A stretch of 64,000 nucleotides of DNA from Microvirga sp. VF16. GTDB lineage: Bacteria; Pseudomonadota; Alphaproteobacteria; Rhizobiales; Beijerinckiaceae. Below, piece by piece: positions 17,995 through 26,736 of the stretch. Made by a program: the position numbers and the translations under genes. Under the pieces are notes generated by a model. It had not been told where the DNA came from, searched no databases, and saw nothing but the letters and a program-made list of their open reading frames with translations. Location of the stretch: contig NZ_CP069354.1 of the NCBI RefSeq assembly GCF_016864375.1, positions 3,507,501-3,571,500 of the forward strand, in the 5' to 3' direction. How positions within the stretch are numbered: position 1 is the stretch's first letter; each line of letters starts with the position of its first letter.

Positions 17995-19515
17995 TCACAC
18001 GATCTCGACAACCGGATCCATATTGAGGAGCTTGCCCAGGGCGCGCATGCGGCCCATCAGGCGCTCATTGGCGAGCGGTCCCATGTGGGAGGGCAATCGC
18101 AGCACGACCTGACTGCCGCGGGCCATGAGAGGAGTCTGCGCCAGGACGCCTTCCATGGCGACCGAAACCGGATAGGCGATGCGCATCAATGCGGCGAGCA
18201 GGCGAGCGCGCTCGATGAGCCTTGGACCGGCCAGGGTCTTGATGCGTGAACTCACCTTGTCCGGCGAGAGGCCCTCGTGCCGGAAGAAGATCGACAGAGC
18301 CAGATAGGCACGGCCCGGATGATCGAGCCCGGCAAAAGCGCCGTAGGCGATCAGGTTGAGACTCTGTTCACCCCGGTAGTCGGGATGCGCGCGCCAGCCG
18401 ATATCTGCCAGAAGGCAGGCGGCACGGCGCAGGCGGGTGTCGTACTCCGTTTCCGGCAGGCCCAGGCTATCGATGAAGGCTTGCGTCCACTGGCACAGCT
18501 CGACCCCGTGGCGGGGTGAGCGGGAGCGCAGGAGGTTGAGATCGTTGGCGGCCGCGAGCAGCGGATCCTGCTCTCGTGTCTCCTGATCGAGCCTGTCGTA
18601 CAGAATACCCTCACGCACACCGAAGGCGGAAATCGCGACCTCTTTCGGCTCGCCGAGCCGGATGATCTCCTCCAGCACGATGGCACCATAGGCAAGCAGC
18701 GGACGGCGGGCCTCGGACACGCTCTCGATGTCCTTCAGGGTCTTGGAATCGGCCTCCTCCACGAGATGCAGGAAGTCGAGCCCGTCATCCGGGTCGATCA
18801 TGTAGCCGTGCATGACATGGAGCGGATAGTCCCGCGCCGCCTGATGCAGCCGCGCCAGCGCACGCCACGTGCCACCGACCGCATAGAAGGTACGGCCATG
18901 CAGGTTTTCGAGATATTCCGGCGCGCGCTCGAGCGCTTCGCGTACGATGCGCTGGGCCTTTCGCAACGAGCCGCCGCTGACGTCCTGCAGGGCGAGACCG
19001 CCGAGCGGCATGGTGATCCCCTGCCCCACCTGCGAGCCCTGCACGTCGACCAGCTCCAGGCTGCCGCCGCCCATGTCGCCGACCATGCCGTCCGGCTCGT
19101 GGAAACCGGCGACGACGCCGAGCGCCGAGGCCCTCGCCTCTTCGGCTCCCGAAAGCAGGCTGATCGGCTGGCCGCAGGCTTCGGCCGCGGCTTGCAGAAA
19201 CGCGGGACCGTTGGAGGCATCGCGCGCCGCGGCGGTCGCGAGAACGAAGACCTCGGATACGTTCATCGTGTCGCAGAGAACGCGAAACCGCGCGAGCGCG
19301 CGCAAGGCCCTATCGACGGCCTCGTCGTCGAGGCGGCCGGTGGTCGCCACATGGCGTCCGAGACCGCAGAGGACCTTCTCGTTGTAGATCGGCGTGACGG
19401 CGCGGGAGAGGCCCTCATAGGCCACGAGACGCACGGAGTTCGAGCCGATATCGATGATGGCGACAGGACGGCCGATCTTGAGCCGCCCTGGAGCCTCGAA
19501 GCTGAGGGCCGGCAT
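17995..19515 (-). CDS. ppx: Exopolyphosphatase (Ppx/GppA family)
   Basis: It removes terminal phosphates from polyphosphate and may also act on pppGpp. The actin-like ATPase-fold motifs are IDIGSNSVRLVAYEG near the N-terminus and the phosphate-binding GDMGGGSLELVDV. An HD-like helical C-terminal domain follows (from about 320). Using ATG 19515, one base after the ppk stop, gives about 506 residues, a usual length. A GTG at 19575 would overlap ppk by 59 bases. It is the last gene of the ppk operon, so synthesis and degradation of polyphosphate are encoded together. Confidence 0.92.
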   Translation of the reverse strand: MPALSFEAPGRLKIGRPVAIIDIGSNSVRLVAYEGLSRAVTPIYNEKVLCGLGRHVATTGRLDDEAVDRALRALARFRVLCDTMNVSEVFVLATAAARDASNGPAFLQAAAEACGQPISLLSGAEEARASALGVVAGFHEPDGMVGDMGGGSLELVDVQGSQVGQGITMPLGGLALQDVSGGSLRKAQRIVREALERAPEYLENLHGRTFYAVGGTWRALARLHQAARDYPLHVMHGYMIDPDDGLDFLHLVEEADSKTLKDIESVSEARRPLLAYGAIVLEEIIRLGEPKEVAISAFGVREGILYDRLDQETREQDPLLAAANDLNLLRSRSPRHGVELCQWTQAFIDSLGLPETEYDTRLRRAACLLADIGWRAHPDYRGEQSLNLIAYGAFAGLDHPGRAYLALSIFFRHEGLSPDKVSSRIKTLAGPRLIERARLLAALMRIAYPVSVAMEGVLAQTPLMARGSQVVLRLPSHMGPLANERLMGRMRALGKLLNMDPVVEIV

Positions 19516-19516
19516 G

Positions 19517-21835
19517 TCAGCGCTGCCCGCGCTTGGCGAGCGCTTTGGGGCTGGAGGTCTTGAGGGATTTGCCACGGCCCGACAGACTTGGGTTTGTCAT
19601 GAAATACTTGTGCGCGTTGAATGGTTCCTCGCCCTTGGCCGGCACGACCCGATGGCTCGTGCCGTCGGGAAGGACATTCCAGCTCTGCTCGTTGTCGAGC
19701 AGGTTGGCGAGCATGATCTGGTCGAGCACCTGCTGATGCACGGTCGGGTTGAGGATCGGCATCAGCGCCTCGACGCGCCGGTCGAGATTGCGCGACATGA
19801 GATCGGCGGACGAGATGTAGACATGCGCCTTCGGGTTCGGCAGTGCCTGCCCGTTGCCGAAGGCATAGATGCGCGTGTGCTCCAGGAAGCGCCCGACGAT
19901 GGACTTGACCCGAATGTTCTCCGACAGGCCCTTGATGCCAGGCCTGAGGCAGCAGATGCCGCGCACGATCAAATCGACCTGAACGCCGGCCGCGCTCGCG
20001 TCGTAGAGCGCATCGATGATGTCGGGATCGACCAGGGAGTTGCACTTGCACCAGATCGCACCGGGCCGCCCCGCCTTGGCATGCTCCACCTCTTCGGCGA
20101 TGTGCTGAAGCAGGCGCTTCTTGAGGGTCAGGGGCGAGACCGCCATGCGCTCCAGTTCGGCAGGCTCCGCATAGCCCGTCACGAAGTTGAAGATGCGCGA
20201 CACGTCCCGTCCGATGACCGGATCGGCGGTGAAGTAGGACAGGTCGGTGTAGATGCGCGCGGTGATCGGGTGGTAGTTGCCCGTACCCACATGGCAATAG
20301 GTGATGAGCTGGCTGCCTTCGCGGCGCACGACCATCGACAGTTTCGCGTGCGTCTTCAGCTCGATGAAGCCGAACACCACCTGCGCGCCGGCGCGCTCGA
20401 GATCGCGCGCCCAGCGGATATTGGCCTCCTCGTCGAAGCGCGCCTTCAGCTCCACGAGGGCCGTGACGGACTTGCCCGCTTCGGCCGCTTCCGCGAGGGC
20501 AGCGACGATGGGGGAATCGGATGAGGTGCGGTAGAGCGTCTGCTTGATCGCCACGACGTTCGGATCACGCGCTGCCTGACGCAGGAACTGCACCACCGCA
20601 TCGAAGGATTCGTACGGATGGTGGACGATGATGTCCTTCTCGCGGATCGCCGCGAAGCAGTCACCGCTATGCTCGCGGATGCGCTCGGGGAAGCGCGGAT
20701 TGTAGGGCTTGAACTTGAGGTCCGGACGATCCAGCGCGACGAGCTGCGACAGATCCCGCAGGCCCATCATGCCCTCGACGACGAAAACCTCATCCTTGGA
20801 CACTTCCAGTTCCTCGGCCACGAAGAGCCGCAGGTCCTCGGGCATCGCCGCCTCAACCTCCAGGCGGATCACGCTGCCGCGACGGCGCTGCTTGAGCGCG
20901 GTCTCGAACAGGCGCACCAGATCTTCCGCCTCTTCCTCCACTTCGATATCGGAATCGCGGATCACCCGGAACGCGCCCTGCCCCTGCACCTCATAGCCAG
21001 GGAACAGGCGGCTCGTGTAGAGCACGATCATCTGCTCCAGCGCGATGAAGCGGGTGGCGCCCGTTTCCGCGAAATCCGGCAGGCGGATGAAGCGCTCGGC
21101 GCGCGACGGCAGGCGGATCAGCGCATTCAGTACCTTGCCGTCGCTCTGGCGCACCAGCTTCAGGGCGATGGAGGAGCCGAGATTGGGGATGAACGGGAAC
21201 GGATGCGCCGGATCGATGGCGAGCGGCGTCAGGACCGGGAAGACGTGGTTGAGGAAGTAATCCTCGAGCCAGGAGGCCTCCGCCTTCGTCAGGCCTCCCC
21301 CTTCGGTGAGGACGATGCCCTCCTCCAGAAGAGCGTCGCGCAATTCGCGCCAGCGCCGCTGCTGGTCCGAAGCGAGATTCGAGACGGCCACGGCGATCTT
21401 CGCCAGCTGCTCCTGGGGCGTGAGCCCATCCTGTGACGTTGTGGCAACACCGGAGCGCACCTGTCCGATCAGGCCCGCGACGCGGACCATGAAGAACTCG
21501 TCCAGGTTGTCGGCCGAGATCGACAGGAAGCGCAATTGTTCCAGGAGCGGATGATTGCGGTTCGATGCCTCCTCGAACACCCGCCGGTTGAATTGCAGCC
21601 AGGACAGCTCGCGGTTGATGAAGCGCTGGGGAAACTTCCGGAGCACCGCACCATCAAGTTCGATATCCGGCGGAGCCTTCGGCAGCGGAGCCTCGCTGAC
21701 GGTCTCCACCTCTTTCAGAGCAATCGCGCTGCGCACTTCATTCTCCGCCGTTTCCTTCTTCGGCGACCGTTTTGCTCTCGGCTTCGTGACGGTTTCACGA
21801 CGGTTCGATAACGCGGCGTTGGTCTCGGGCTTCAC
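19517..21835 (-). CDS. ppk: Polyphosphate kinase 1
   Basis: It polymerises the gamma phosphate of ATP into polyphosphate at the inner face of the membrane. The 772-residue protein has the N-terminal [15 protein letters not shown] signature (about 73-87), two phospholipase-D-like catalytic domains and the conserved [11 protein letters not shown] segment that carries a catalytic histidine. The first 50 residues are a Lys/Arg-rich extension ([12 protein letters not shown]) that looks disordered. It starts with GTG overlapping the hda stop by four bases, so hda, ppk and ppx are probably cotranscribed. Confidence 0.96.
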   Translation of the reverse strand: MKPETNAALSNRRETVTKPRAKRSPKKETAENEVRSAIALKEVETVSEAPLPKAPPDIELDGAVLRKFPQRFINRELSWLQFNRRVFEEASNRNHPLLEQLRFLSISADNLDEFFMVRVAGLIGQVRSGVATTSQDGLTPQEQLAKIAVAVSNLASDQQRRWRELRDALLEEGIVLTEGGGLTKAEASWLEDYFLNHVFPVLTPLAIDPAHPFPFIPNLGSSIALKLVRQSDGKVLNALIRLPSRAERFIRLPDFAETGATRFIALEQMIVLYTSRLFPGYEVQGQGAFRVIRDSDIEVEEEAEDLVRLFETALKQRRRGSVIRLEVEAAMPEDLRLFVAEELEVSKDEVFVVEGMMGLRDLSQLVALDRPDLKFKPYNPRFPERIREHSGDCFAAIREKDIIVHHPYESFDAVVQFLRQAARDPNVVAIKQTLYRTSSDSPIVAALAEAAEAGKSVTALVELKARFDEEANIRWARDLERAGAQVVFGFIELKTHAKLSMVVRREGSQLITYCHVGTGNYHPITARIYTDLSYFTADPVIGRDVSRIFNFVTGYAEPAELERMAVSPLTLKKRLLQHIAEEVEHAKAGRPGAIWCKCNSLVDPDIIDALYDASAAGVQVDLIVRGICCLRPGIKGLSENIRVKSIVGRFLEHTRIYAFGNGQALPNPKAHVYISSADLMSRNLDRRVEALMPILNPTVHQQVLDQIMLANLLDNEQSWNVLPDGTSHRVVPAKGEEPFNAHKYFMTNPSLSGRGKSLKTSSPKALAKRGQR

Positions 21836-22524
21836 TCGTTCTCATCCGTTTCCTGCGCGGCACCAAGGATCTCCGCCGCGATCGCTCGCGACACGCGCCG
21901 CCCCCGGCTCAGGGCCTCCCTGTCGAGGAGAGCCACGAGTTCGGAGGCCTTCGCCAGCGAACGCTCGATCCGCAGAGCAATATAGTCGACAACGGAGGTG
22001 TCGACCACGAGTTGCCTGTCGACGAAAAGCTTCACCAGAACTGCCTTGAGCAGGGCATCGTCCGGCGCCTCCAGCAATACGCTTGGTGCCAGGCGCAGGC
22101 GCGACAGCAGATCCGGCGTCCGCAAACCCCAGCGGTCGGGCGGCGTCTCGCAGGTGATCAGGAGCGAGGCTTTCTTTTCCCGCGCCAGATTCAGCAGGTG
22201 AAACAGCGTCGCCTCGTCCCGCTCGCCCCGGTCCATATCCTCGATGGCGAGCGCGCCGTTCGAAACGAGATGCGGAACCTTGTTCTGCGTGATCTCGGAC
22301 GCGTCGATGGTCCAGGCACGGGCGTTCGTCGCCCAGATCGAGGCGAGATGGCTCTTGCCGCTGCCGCGGGGGCCGACGAGGAGCAGGATCGTGTCCGGCC
22401 AGTCGGGCCAGCTCTCGATGAGGCCATAGGCCTGCTCATTCGACGGACTGACGAGAAAATCCTCCGCTCCGAAACGGGGATCGAGCGGGAGATCGAAGGT
22501 CAGCTGTCTGGGACCCTCACGCAT
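21832..22524 (-). CDS. hda: DnaA regulatory inactivator (Hda/HdaA)
   Basis: It promotes hydrolysis of DnaA-bound ATP after replication starts, bound to the sliding clamp. The 230-residue protein is an AAA+ domain alone, with no DnaA DNA-binding domain IV. An N-terminal clamp-binding motif QLTFDLPL is present. The Walker A-like loop is [10 protein letters not shown], and the Walker B region AIEDMD. The ATG at 22524 overlaps the permease stop by eight bases. An ATG six codons upstream is possible. Location next to ppk/ppx ties replication control to polyphosphate genes, an arrangement seen in related alphaproteobacteria. Confidence 0.88.
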   Translation of the reverse strand: MREGPRQLTFDLPLDPRFGAEDFLVSPSNEQAYGLIESWPDWPDTILLLVGPRGSGKSHLASIWATNARAWTIDASEITQNKVPHLVSNGALAIEDMDRGERDEATLFHLLNLAREKKASLLITCETPPDRWGLRTPDLLSRLRLAPSVLLEAPDDALLKAVLVKLFVDRQLVVDTSVVDYIALRIERSLAKASELVALLDREALSRGRRVSRAIAAEILGAAQETDENE

Positions 22525-23632
22525 CGAGATCGACCTTCTCAAGCTCGACCTTGGGCTTGATGATCGCAGATTCCGCGCCGCGATAGAGGGGACTTGCCAG
22601 ATATTGCCTCAGAGCAAAGCGTGCAATGACACCAACGGCGGCGGCGAGCGGCACGGCGAGCAGCAGACCGACGAAGCCGAAGAGAGCACCGAAGGCCACG
22701 AGGGCGAACATGAGCCAGACCGGGTGCAGGCCGACGGAATCGCCCACCAGCTTCGGTGAGAGAATGTTGCCTTCCACGAACTGGCCGAAGACGAAGATGC
22801 CGAGCGTCGCCGCGATCATGGTCCAGTCCGGCCAGAATTGCACGATGGCGACGCCGACCGACAGGATGAGGCCCGTGAGAGAACCCACATAGGGAATGAA
22901 GCTGAGGAGCCCCGCCGTCATGCCGATCAGCGCGCCGAAATTCAGTCCGACCAGGGCAAGGCTGACCGCATAGAATGTGCCGAGGATGATGCAGACCATG
23001 GCCTGGCCGCGCACAAAGCCGGCAATGGCCCGGTCGATGTCGTGGGCGATGGCGCGGATCGTGTCGCGGTGCTTCATCGGCATCCAGGAATCGACGGTCT
23101 TCACCATGCGATCCCAGTCGACGAGCATGTAGAATGCCACGACCGGCGTCACGACCAACAGGGAGAAAATGCCGAGCAGGGCCTGCCCGCCCGACCACAG
23201 CCCCTGCAGGAAGGCGGTGATCCAGGCGATTCCCTGGCTGATGAGGTTGCCGACGGAGGGCGGCGCCGCGGGCAGAGCATCTTCGAGTCCTAGTTTCTGG
23301 ATCAGCGGACCGAGCTGCTCTGCCCCCAGTTCCTGGAGCCTCGTCACGTAGCCGGGCAGCCTTTCCACGAAGGCCGCCACCTGCTGCGCCGCGAAGGGAA
23401 CCAGGATCATGAGGGAGATGATGAGGATCAGGACGAACAGGACGAGGATCAGCAGGCTCGCGCCCAGACGTCCAATGCCGATTTTCTGCAGTCGGTCGGC
23501 GAGCGGGTCGAGCAGGTAGGCCAGCGCGAAGCCCGCCACGAACGGCAGGAGGATGCCGCGCAGGATGAACAGCAGCAGCACCGTGACGACGAGCGCCGCT
23601 ATCCAGAATCCGATCTGCCGTTGGACCGTCAT
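22517..23632 (-). CDS. AI-2E family permease (PerM type)
   Basis: This polytopic membrane protein (371 residues) belongs to the AI-2E/PerM family. There are roughly eight hydrophobic segments, with the conserved central PYVGSLTGLILSV region and the C-terminal GFVGLLLAVPLAAAVGVI stretch. Members are named after an autoinducer-2 exporter, but most have other or unknown substrates, so the AI-2 role should not be assumed. Its stop overlaps the start of hda. There is a gap of about 30 bases to the phosphatidyltransferase upstream, so it probably belongs to the same transcription unit. Confidence 0.88.
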   Translation of the reverse strand: MTVQRQIGFWIAALVVTVLLLFILRGILLPFVAGFALAYLLDPLADRLQKIGIGRLGASLLILVLFVLILIISLMILVPFAAQQVAAFVERLPGYVTRLQELGAEQLGPLIQKLGLEDALPAAPPSVGNLISQGIAWITAFLQGLWSGGQALLGIFSLLVVTPVVAFYMLVDWDRMVKTVDSWMPMKHRDTIRAIAHDIDRAIAGFVRGQAMVCIILGTFYAVSLALVGLNFGALIGMTAGLLSFIPYVGSLTGLILSVGVAIVQFWPDWTMIAATLGIFVFGQFVEGNILSPKLVGDSVGLHPVWLMFALVAFGALFGFVGLLLAVPLAAAVGVIARFALRQYLASPLYRGAESAIIKPKVELEKVDLDA

Positions 23633-23661
23633 CGGTACTCCATAGCCAACAATTCTGGCCT

Positions 23662-24192
23662 TCAGGTGGTCATGTGTCGCAGCCAGCCCCCGAGATAGGC
23701 ACCGGCGGAGGCTATGGTCAAGGTGGCCACCAGCACCATGGCGACCTCCTCCAGCCCGGCGAGATCAACCCCGAAGGCATTGGCGGCGAGCGCGAAGGCC
23801 GCAAAGGCGATCTGCGCTCCCGTATTCAGCTTGCTCAGGAGGATCGGCTTGATCTCGACCGGGCGGCTCATGACCCAGGACAGAAGCACGGCCGCCACGA
23901 TCATCACGTCCCGGGACACGACGATGATGGCAAGCCAGCTCGGGATCGCCCCCACGATGGCAAGCGTCACGTAGATCGACACCAGAAGGGCTTTGTCGGC
24001 GATCGGGTCGATATAGGCCCCGAACTCACTCCGCATGTCGAATTTCCGGGCGATGAAGCCGTCTACCGCGTCGGAAATCCCCGCAACCACGAACAGAATG
24101 AAGGCCGCGCTCCACCGCTGCTGCATGATCATGACGATCACGATGGGGACGATGATGAGGCGGCCGATGGTGATGATGTTCGGAATGGTCAT
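23662..24192 (-). CDS. CDP-alcohol phosphatidyltransferase (PgsA-like)
   Basis: This integral membrane enzyme transfers a phosphatidyl group from CDP-diacylglycerol to an alcohol. The signature DG-x2-AR-x8-G-x3-D-x3-D is complete in DAVDGFIARKF...GAYIDPIADK. The 176-residue form starting at ATG 24192 begins with the canonical MTIPNIITIGR, matching PgsA/cardiolipin-synthase relatives. An upstream ATG at 24261 would add 23 non-family residues. Glycerol-3-phosphate is the commonest acceptor, but the precise lipid product cannot be read. Confidence 0.85.
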   Translation of the reverse strand: MTIPNIITIGRLIIVPIVIVMIMQQRWSAAFILFVVAGISDAVDGFIARKFDMRSEFGAYIDPIADKALLVSIYVTLAIVGAIPSWLAIIVVSRDVMIVAAVLLSWVMSRPVEIKPILLSKLNTGAQIAFAAFALAANAFGVDLAGLEEVAMVLVATLTIASAGAYLGGWLRHMTT

Positions 24193-24267
24193 CGGGGCGA
24201 TGATGGCCGGTTGAGGGGCGGAGTTCAATCGTCGGGTCTGAGGGTGGGGATAAGATGCCACTCACCC

Positions 24268-24354
24268 GTCATGGCCGGGCTTGTCCCGGCCATCCACATC
24301 TTGGAACCACAGCGTTGCTAAAGACGTGGATCCCCGGAACAAGTCCGGGGATGA
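24268..24354. repeat. Pair of intergenic palindromic repeats
   Basis: The first unit is atggccggg-cttgt-cccggccat. The second is atccccgga-acaag-tccggggat. The pair is joined by about 35 bases, the same two-unit arrangement as at 2420 and 26170. It lies in the divergent gap between the phosphatidyltransferase gene and purM. Confidence 0.8.
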
Positions 24355-24443
24355 CGCGGGATAAATGGGTTTCCCAAAATGCGAATTCTTCCCTTGCCTC
24401 TCGCCCCCTCTCGTCTTACTGCCCCCTCAACACGGGGTGAGCC

Positions 24444-25511
24444 ATGACTGAGAAGCAGACGAACGGCCTGACCTATGCCCAAGCGGGCGTCGATATCGAC
24501 GCGGGCAATGCCATGGTCGACCAGATCAAGCCCCTGGTGCGCTCGACGCGCCGGCCGGGGGCCGATGCAGAAATCGGCGGGTTCGGCGGGCTCTTCGACC
24601 TCAAGGCGGCCGGCTTCAAGGACCCGATCCTGGTGGCGGCCAATGACGGCGTCGGCACCAAGGTGAAGATCGCCATCGACACAGGCATCCACGACACCAT
24701 CGGCATCGATCTCGTCGCCATGTGCGTGAACGACATCATCGTGCAGGGCGCCGAACCCCTCTTCTTCCTCGACTATTTCGCGACCGGAAAGCTCTCGCCG
24801 GAAGTCGGCGTCCATATCGTCAAGGGCATCGCCGAGGGCTGCCTCCAGGCCGGCTGTGCGCTGATCGGCGGCGAGACGGCCGAGATGCCTGGCCTCTACG
24901 CCAAGGGCGATTACGATCTTGCGGGCTTTGCGGTCGGCGCCGCCGAGCGCGGCACGCTGTTGCCGAAGGATGTCAGCGTCGGCGACGTGTTGATCGGCCT
25001 GCCCTCCTCCGGCGTCCATTCCAACGGTTTCTCGCTCGTGCGCCGGATCGTCGAACATTCCGGCCTCGCCTGGGACGCGCCCGCGCCCTTTGCTTCCGGC
25101 AAGACACTGGCTCAGGCCCTGCTGGAGCCGACCCGGATCTACGTGAAGGCCCTGCTGGAAGTGATCAAAGGCGGCGACGGCATCAATGCCCTCTGCCACA
25201 TCACCGGCGGCGGCTTCCCGGACAACATCCCGCGCGTCCTGCCCGACGGCGTTGGCGTGCGGCTCGATCTCGATGCGATTGCCGCCCCGCCCGTCTTCGG
25301 CTGGCTTAGCCGAACCGGCGGTGTCGTTGAGGCCGAGATGCTGCGCACCTTCAATTGCGGCATCGGCATGATCGCGGTGGCGAGCGCCGACAAGGCCGAT
25401 GCCGTCATAGAGCGTCTGCGCCAAGCGGGTGAGAGCCCGGTGCGCATCGGCGAGACCGTGGCGCATGCGGGCGGCGAGCGCGTCCAGACCTCGGGCACCT
25501 TGAAGCTCTGA
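24444..25511 (+). CDS. purM: Phosphoribosylformylglycinamidine cyclo-ligase (AIR synthetase)
   Basis: It catalyses the ATP-dependent ring closure of FGAM to AIR in purine synthesis. The 355-residue protein carries typical AIRS segments: [29 protein letters not shown] and [20 protein letters not shown], plus the C-terminal [16 protein letters not shown]. Length is normal. Stop and purN start overlap by one base (TGATG), so translation of the pair is probably coupled. Confidence 0.97.
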   Translation: MTEKQTNGLTYAQAGVDIDAGNAMVDQIKPLVRSTRRPGADAEIGGFGGLFDLKAAGFKDPILVAANDGVGTKVKIAIDTGIHDTIGIDLVAMCVNDIIVQGAEPLFFLDYFATGKLSPEVGVHIVKGIAEGCLQAGCALIGGETAEMPGLYAKGDYDLAGFAVGAAERGTLLPKDVSVGDVLIGLPSSGVHSNGFSLVRRIVEHSGLAWDAPAPFASGKTLAQALLEPTRIYVKALLEVIKGGDGINALCHITGGGFPDNIPRVLPDGVGVRLDLDAIAAPPVFGWLSRTGGVVEAEMLRTFNCGIGMIAVASADKADAVIERLRQAGESPVRIGETVAHAGGERVQTSGTLKL

Positions 25512-26164
25512 TGACCCGCCGCCGCGTCGCCATCCTGATCTCGGGCCGCGGCTCGAACATGGTCTCGCTGATCGAGGCCGCGAGCCAGCCGGATTTCCCG
25601 GCCGAGATCGCTCTCGTCCTGTCGAACCGCCCTGATGCGGCGGGACTGGAGCGGGCAGAGGCGGCCGGAATCGCAACAGCTATCGTCGATCACAAGGCCC
25701 ATCCGACCCGGGAGGATTTCGAGCGGGCGATGGATGCGGAACTGGCCTCGCACGACATCGCCTTCATCTGCCTTGCCGGCTTCATGCGCGTGCTGACCGA
25801 TGGGTTCGTGGAACGCTGGGCCGGACGAATGGTCAATATCCACCCCTCGCTCCTGCCACTCTATCGCGGCACCCGGACCCATCGGCGGGCGTTAGAGGAC
25901 GGTGTGCTGGTGCATGGCTGCACCGTTCATTTCGTGGTGCCGGAGCTCGACGCCGGTCCGATCATCGCCCAAGCCGTCGTGCCGGTAGTGCCGGACGACA
26001 CGGAAGAGAGTCTCGCCGCGCGGGTGATCGTGCAGGAGCACAAGCTCTACCCGCACGCACTGCGGATGATCTGCGACGGGACGGCCTGGCTGGAGAACGG
26101 ACGGGTGGTGTTTTCGAAGGGCTGGAATGCGAGCGGGTCGCTGCATTCTCCGACATCAGCTTAA
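25511..26164 (+). CDS. purN: Phosphoribosylglycinamide formyltransferase
   Basis: It transfers a formyl group from 10-formyl-THF to GAR in purine synthesis. The 217-residue GART fold has the N-terminal VAILISGRGSNM phosphate loop. The catalytic Asn/His are in NIHPSLLPLYRG and HFVVPELDAGPII, with the Asp in the latter. It follows purM directly. The last residues (about 205-217) extend a little beyond the common C-terminus and look unstructured. Confidence 0.96.
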   Translation: MTRRRVAILISGRGSNMVSLIEAASQPDFPAEIALVLSNRPDAAGLERAEAAGIATAIVDHKAHPTREDFERAMDAELASHDIAFICLAGFMRVLTDGFVERWAGRMVNIHPSLLPLYRGTRTHRRALEDGVLVHGCTVHFVVPELDAGPIIAQAVVPVVPDDTEESLAARVIVQEHKLYPHALRMICDGTAWLENGRVVFSKGWNASGSLHSPTSA

Positions 26165-26169
26165 TCCAG

Positions 26170-26262
26170 CCCGTCGTCCCCGGCCTTGTGCCAGGGATCC
26201 ACGTCTTTCCTCCGATTTGACCCCGAAGACGTGGATGGCCGGGACAAGCCCGACCATGACGC
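26170..26262. repeat. Pair of intergenic palindromic repeats
   Basis: An imperfect ccccggcc-ttgtg-ccaggg unit is followed by atggccggg-acaag-cccgaccat, linked by gtggat/atccac sequences. It separates convergent purN and the small exported protein gene. Confidence 0.75.
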
Positions 26263-26279
26263 GCGAAAGCGTAACTGTC

Positions 26280-26645
26280 TTAAATCTGCGGACGGGGCAG
26301 CTTGCAGGCATCGAGAGCCGTGAGTGCCTTTGCGCGGGCCGCGTCGTTGAACACGCCTGTGTCCCGGTACGCCTGGAGCTCGTCGGCGCTCAGAGAGCGC
26401 ATGGTGCGGCCGGCATAGCAGTCGCAGGGGCGGCTGAGCGACGCCTCGCTGACACCGCTCTGCAGCTTCGCCTGGATGATCGTGCAAGCTTGGCTCACCC
26501 GGGCGCGCAGCTGAGGAACGGTTTCAGTCTTCAGCGCCGGATCCGGCTGATACTGCGTCGGCGTGTTGGAGGCGGCGGCGAAGGCGCCCGTTGCGCCAAG
26601 AGTGACGGAGGCTGCGACGAGCAGCGTGCGGACGATCGAGGTCAT
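26280..26645 (-). CDS. Small exported protein, unknown function (121 aa)
   Basis: A signal peptide is clear (MTSIVRTLLVAASVTLGATG, with likely cleavage after AFA). The mature part contains three cysteines, one in SQACTII and two in RPCDCYAG, and a fourth near the end (LDACKLP). Two disulfides in the periplasm are therefore plausible. The helical tail contains LSADELQAYRDTGVF. I recognise no characterised family. A GGGAAG ribosome-binding site precedes the ATG. It shares strand with, but is separated from, the oxidoreductase upstream. Confidence 0.75.
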   Translation of the reverse strand: MTSIVRTLLVAASVTLGATGAFAAASNTPTQYQPDPALKTETVPQLRARVSQACTIIQAKLQSGVSEASLSRPCDCYAGRTMRSLSADELQAYRDTGVFNDAARAKALTALDACKLPRPQI

Positions 26646-26736
26646 GGATGGCTTCCCAGAGACGAAATCACGTTCGGCCTTAAGAATAGGCTTGGCCGTT
26701 GAGGATCAAGGGGGAAGCCGAAAACAGGCTTAAGAC

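Noticed and set aside
22517..23632. Quorum-sensing (AI-2) role for the AI-2E family permease
   Set aside because: The family name is historical and no luxS-type gene is visible; the operon suggests a general function.
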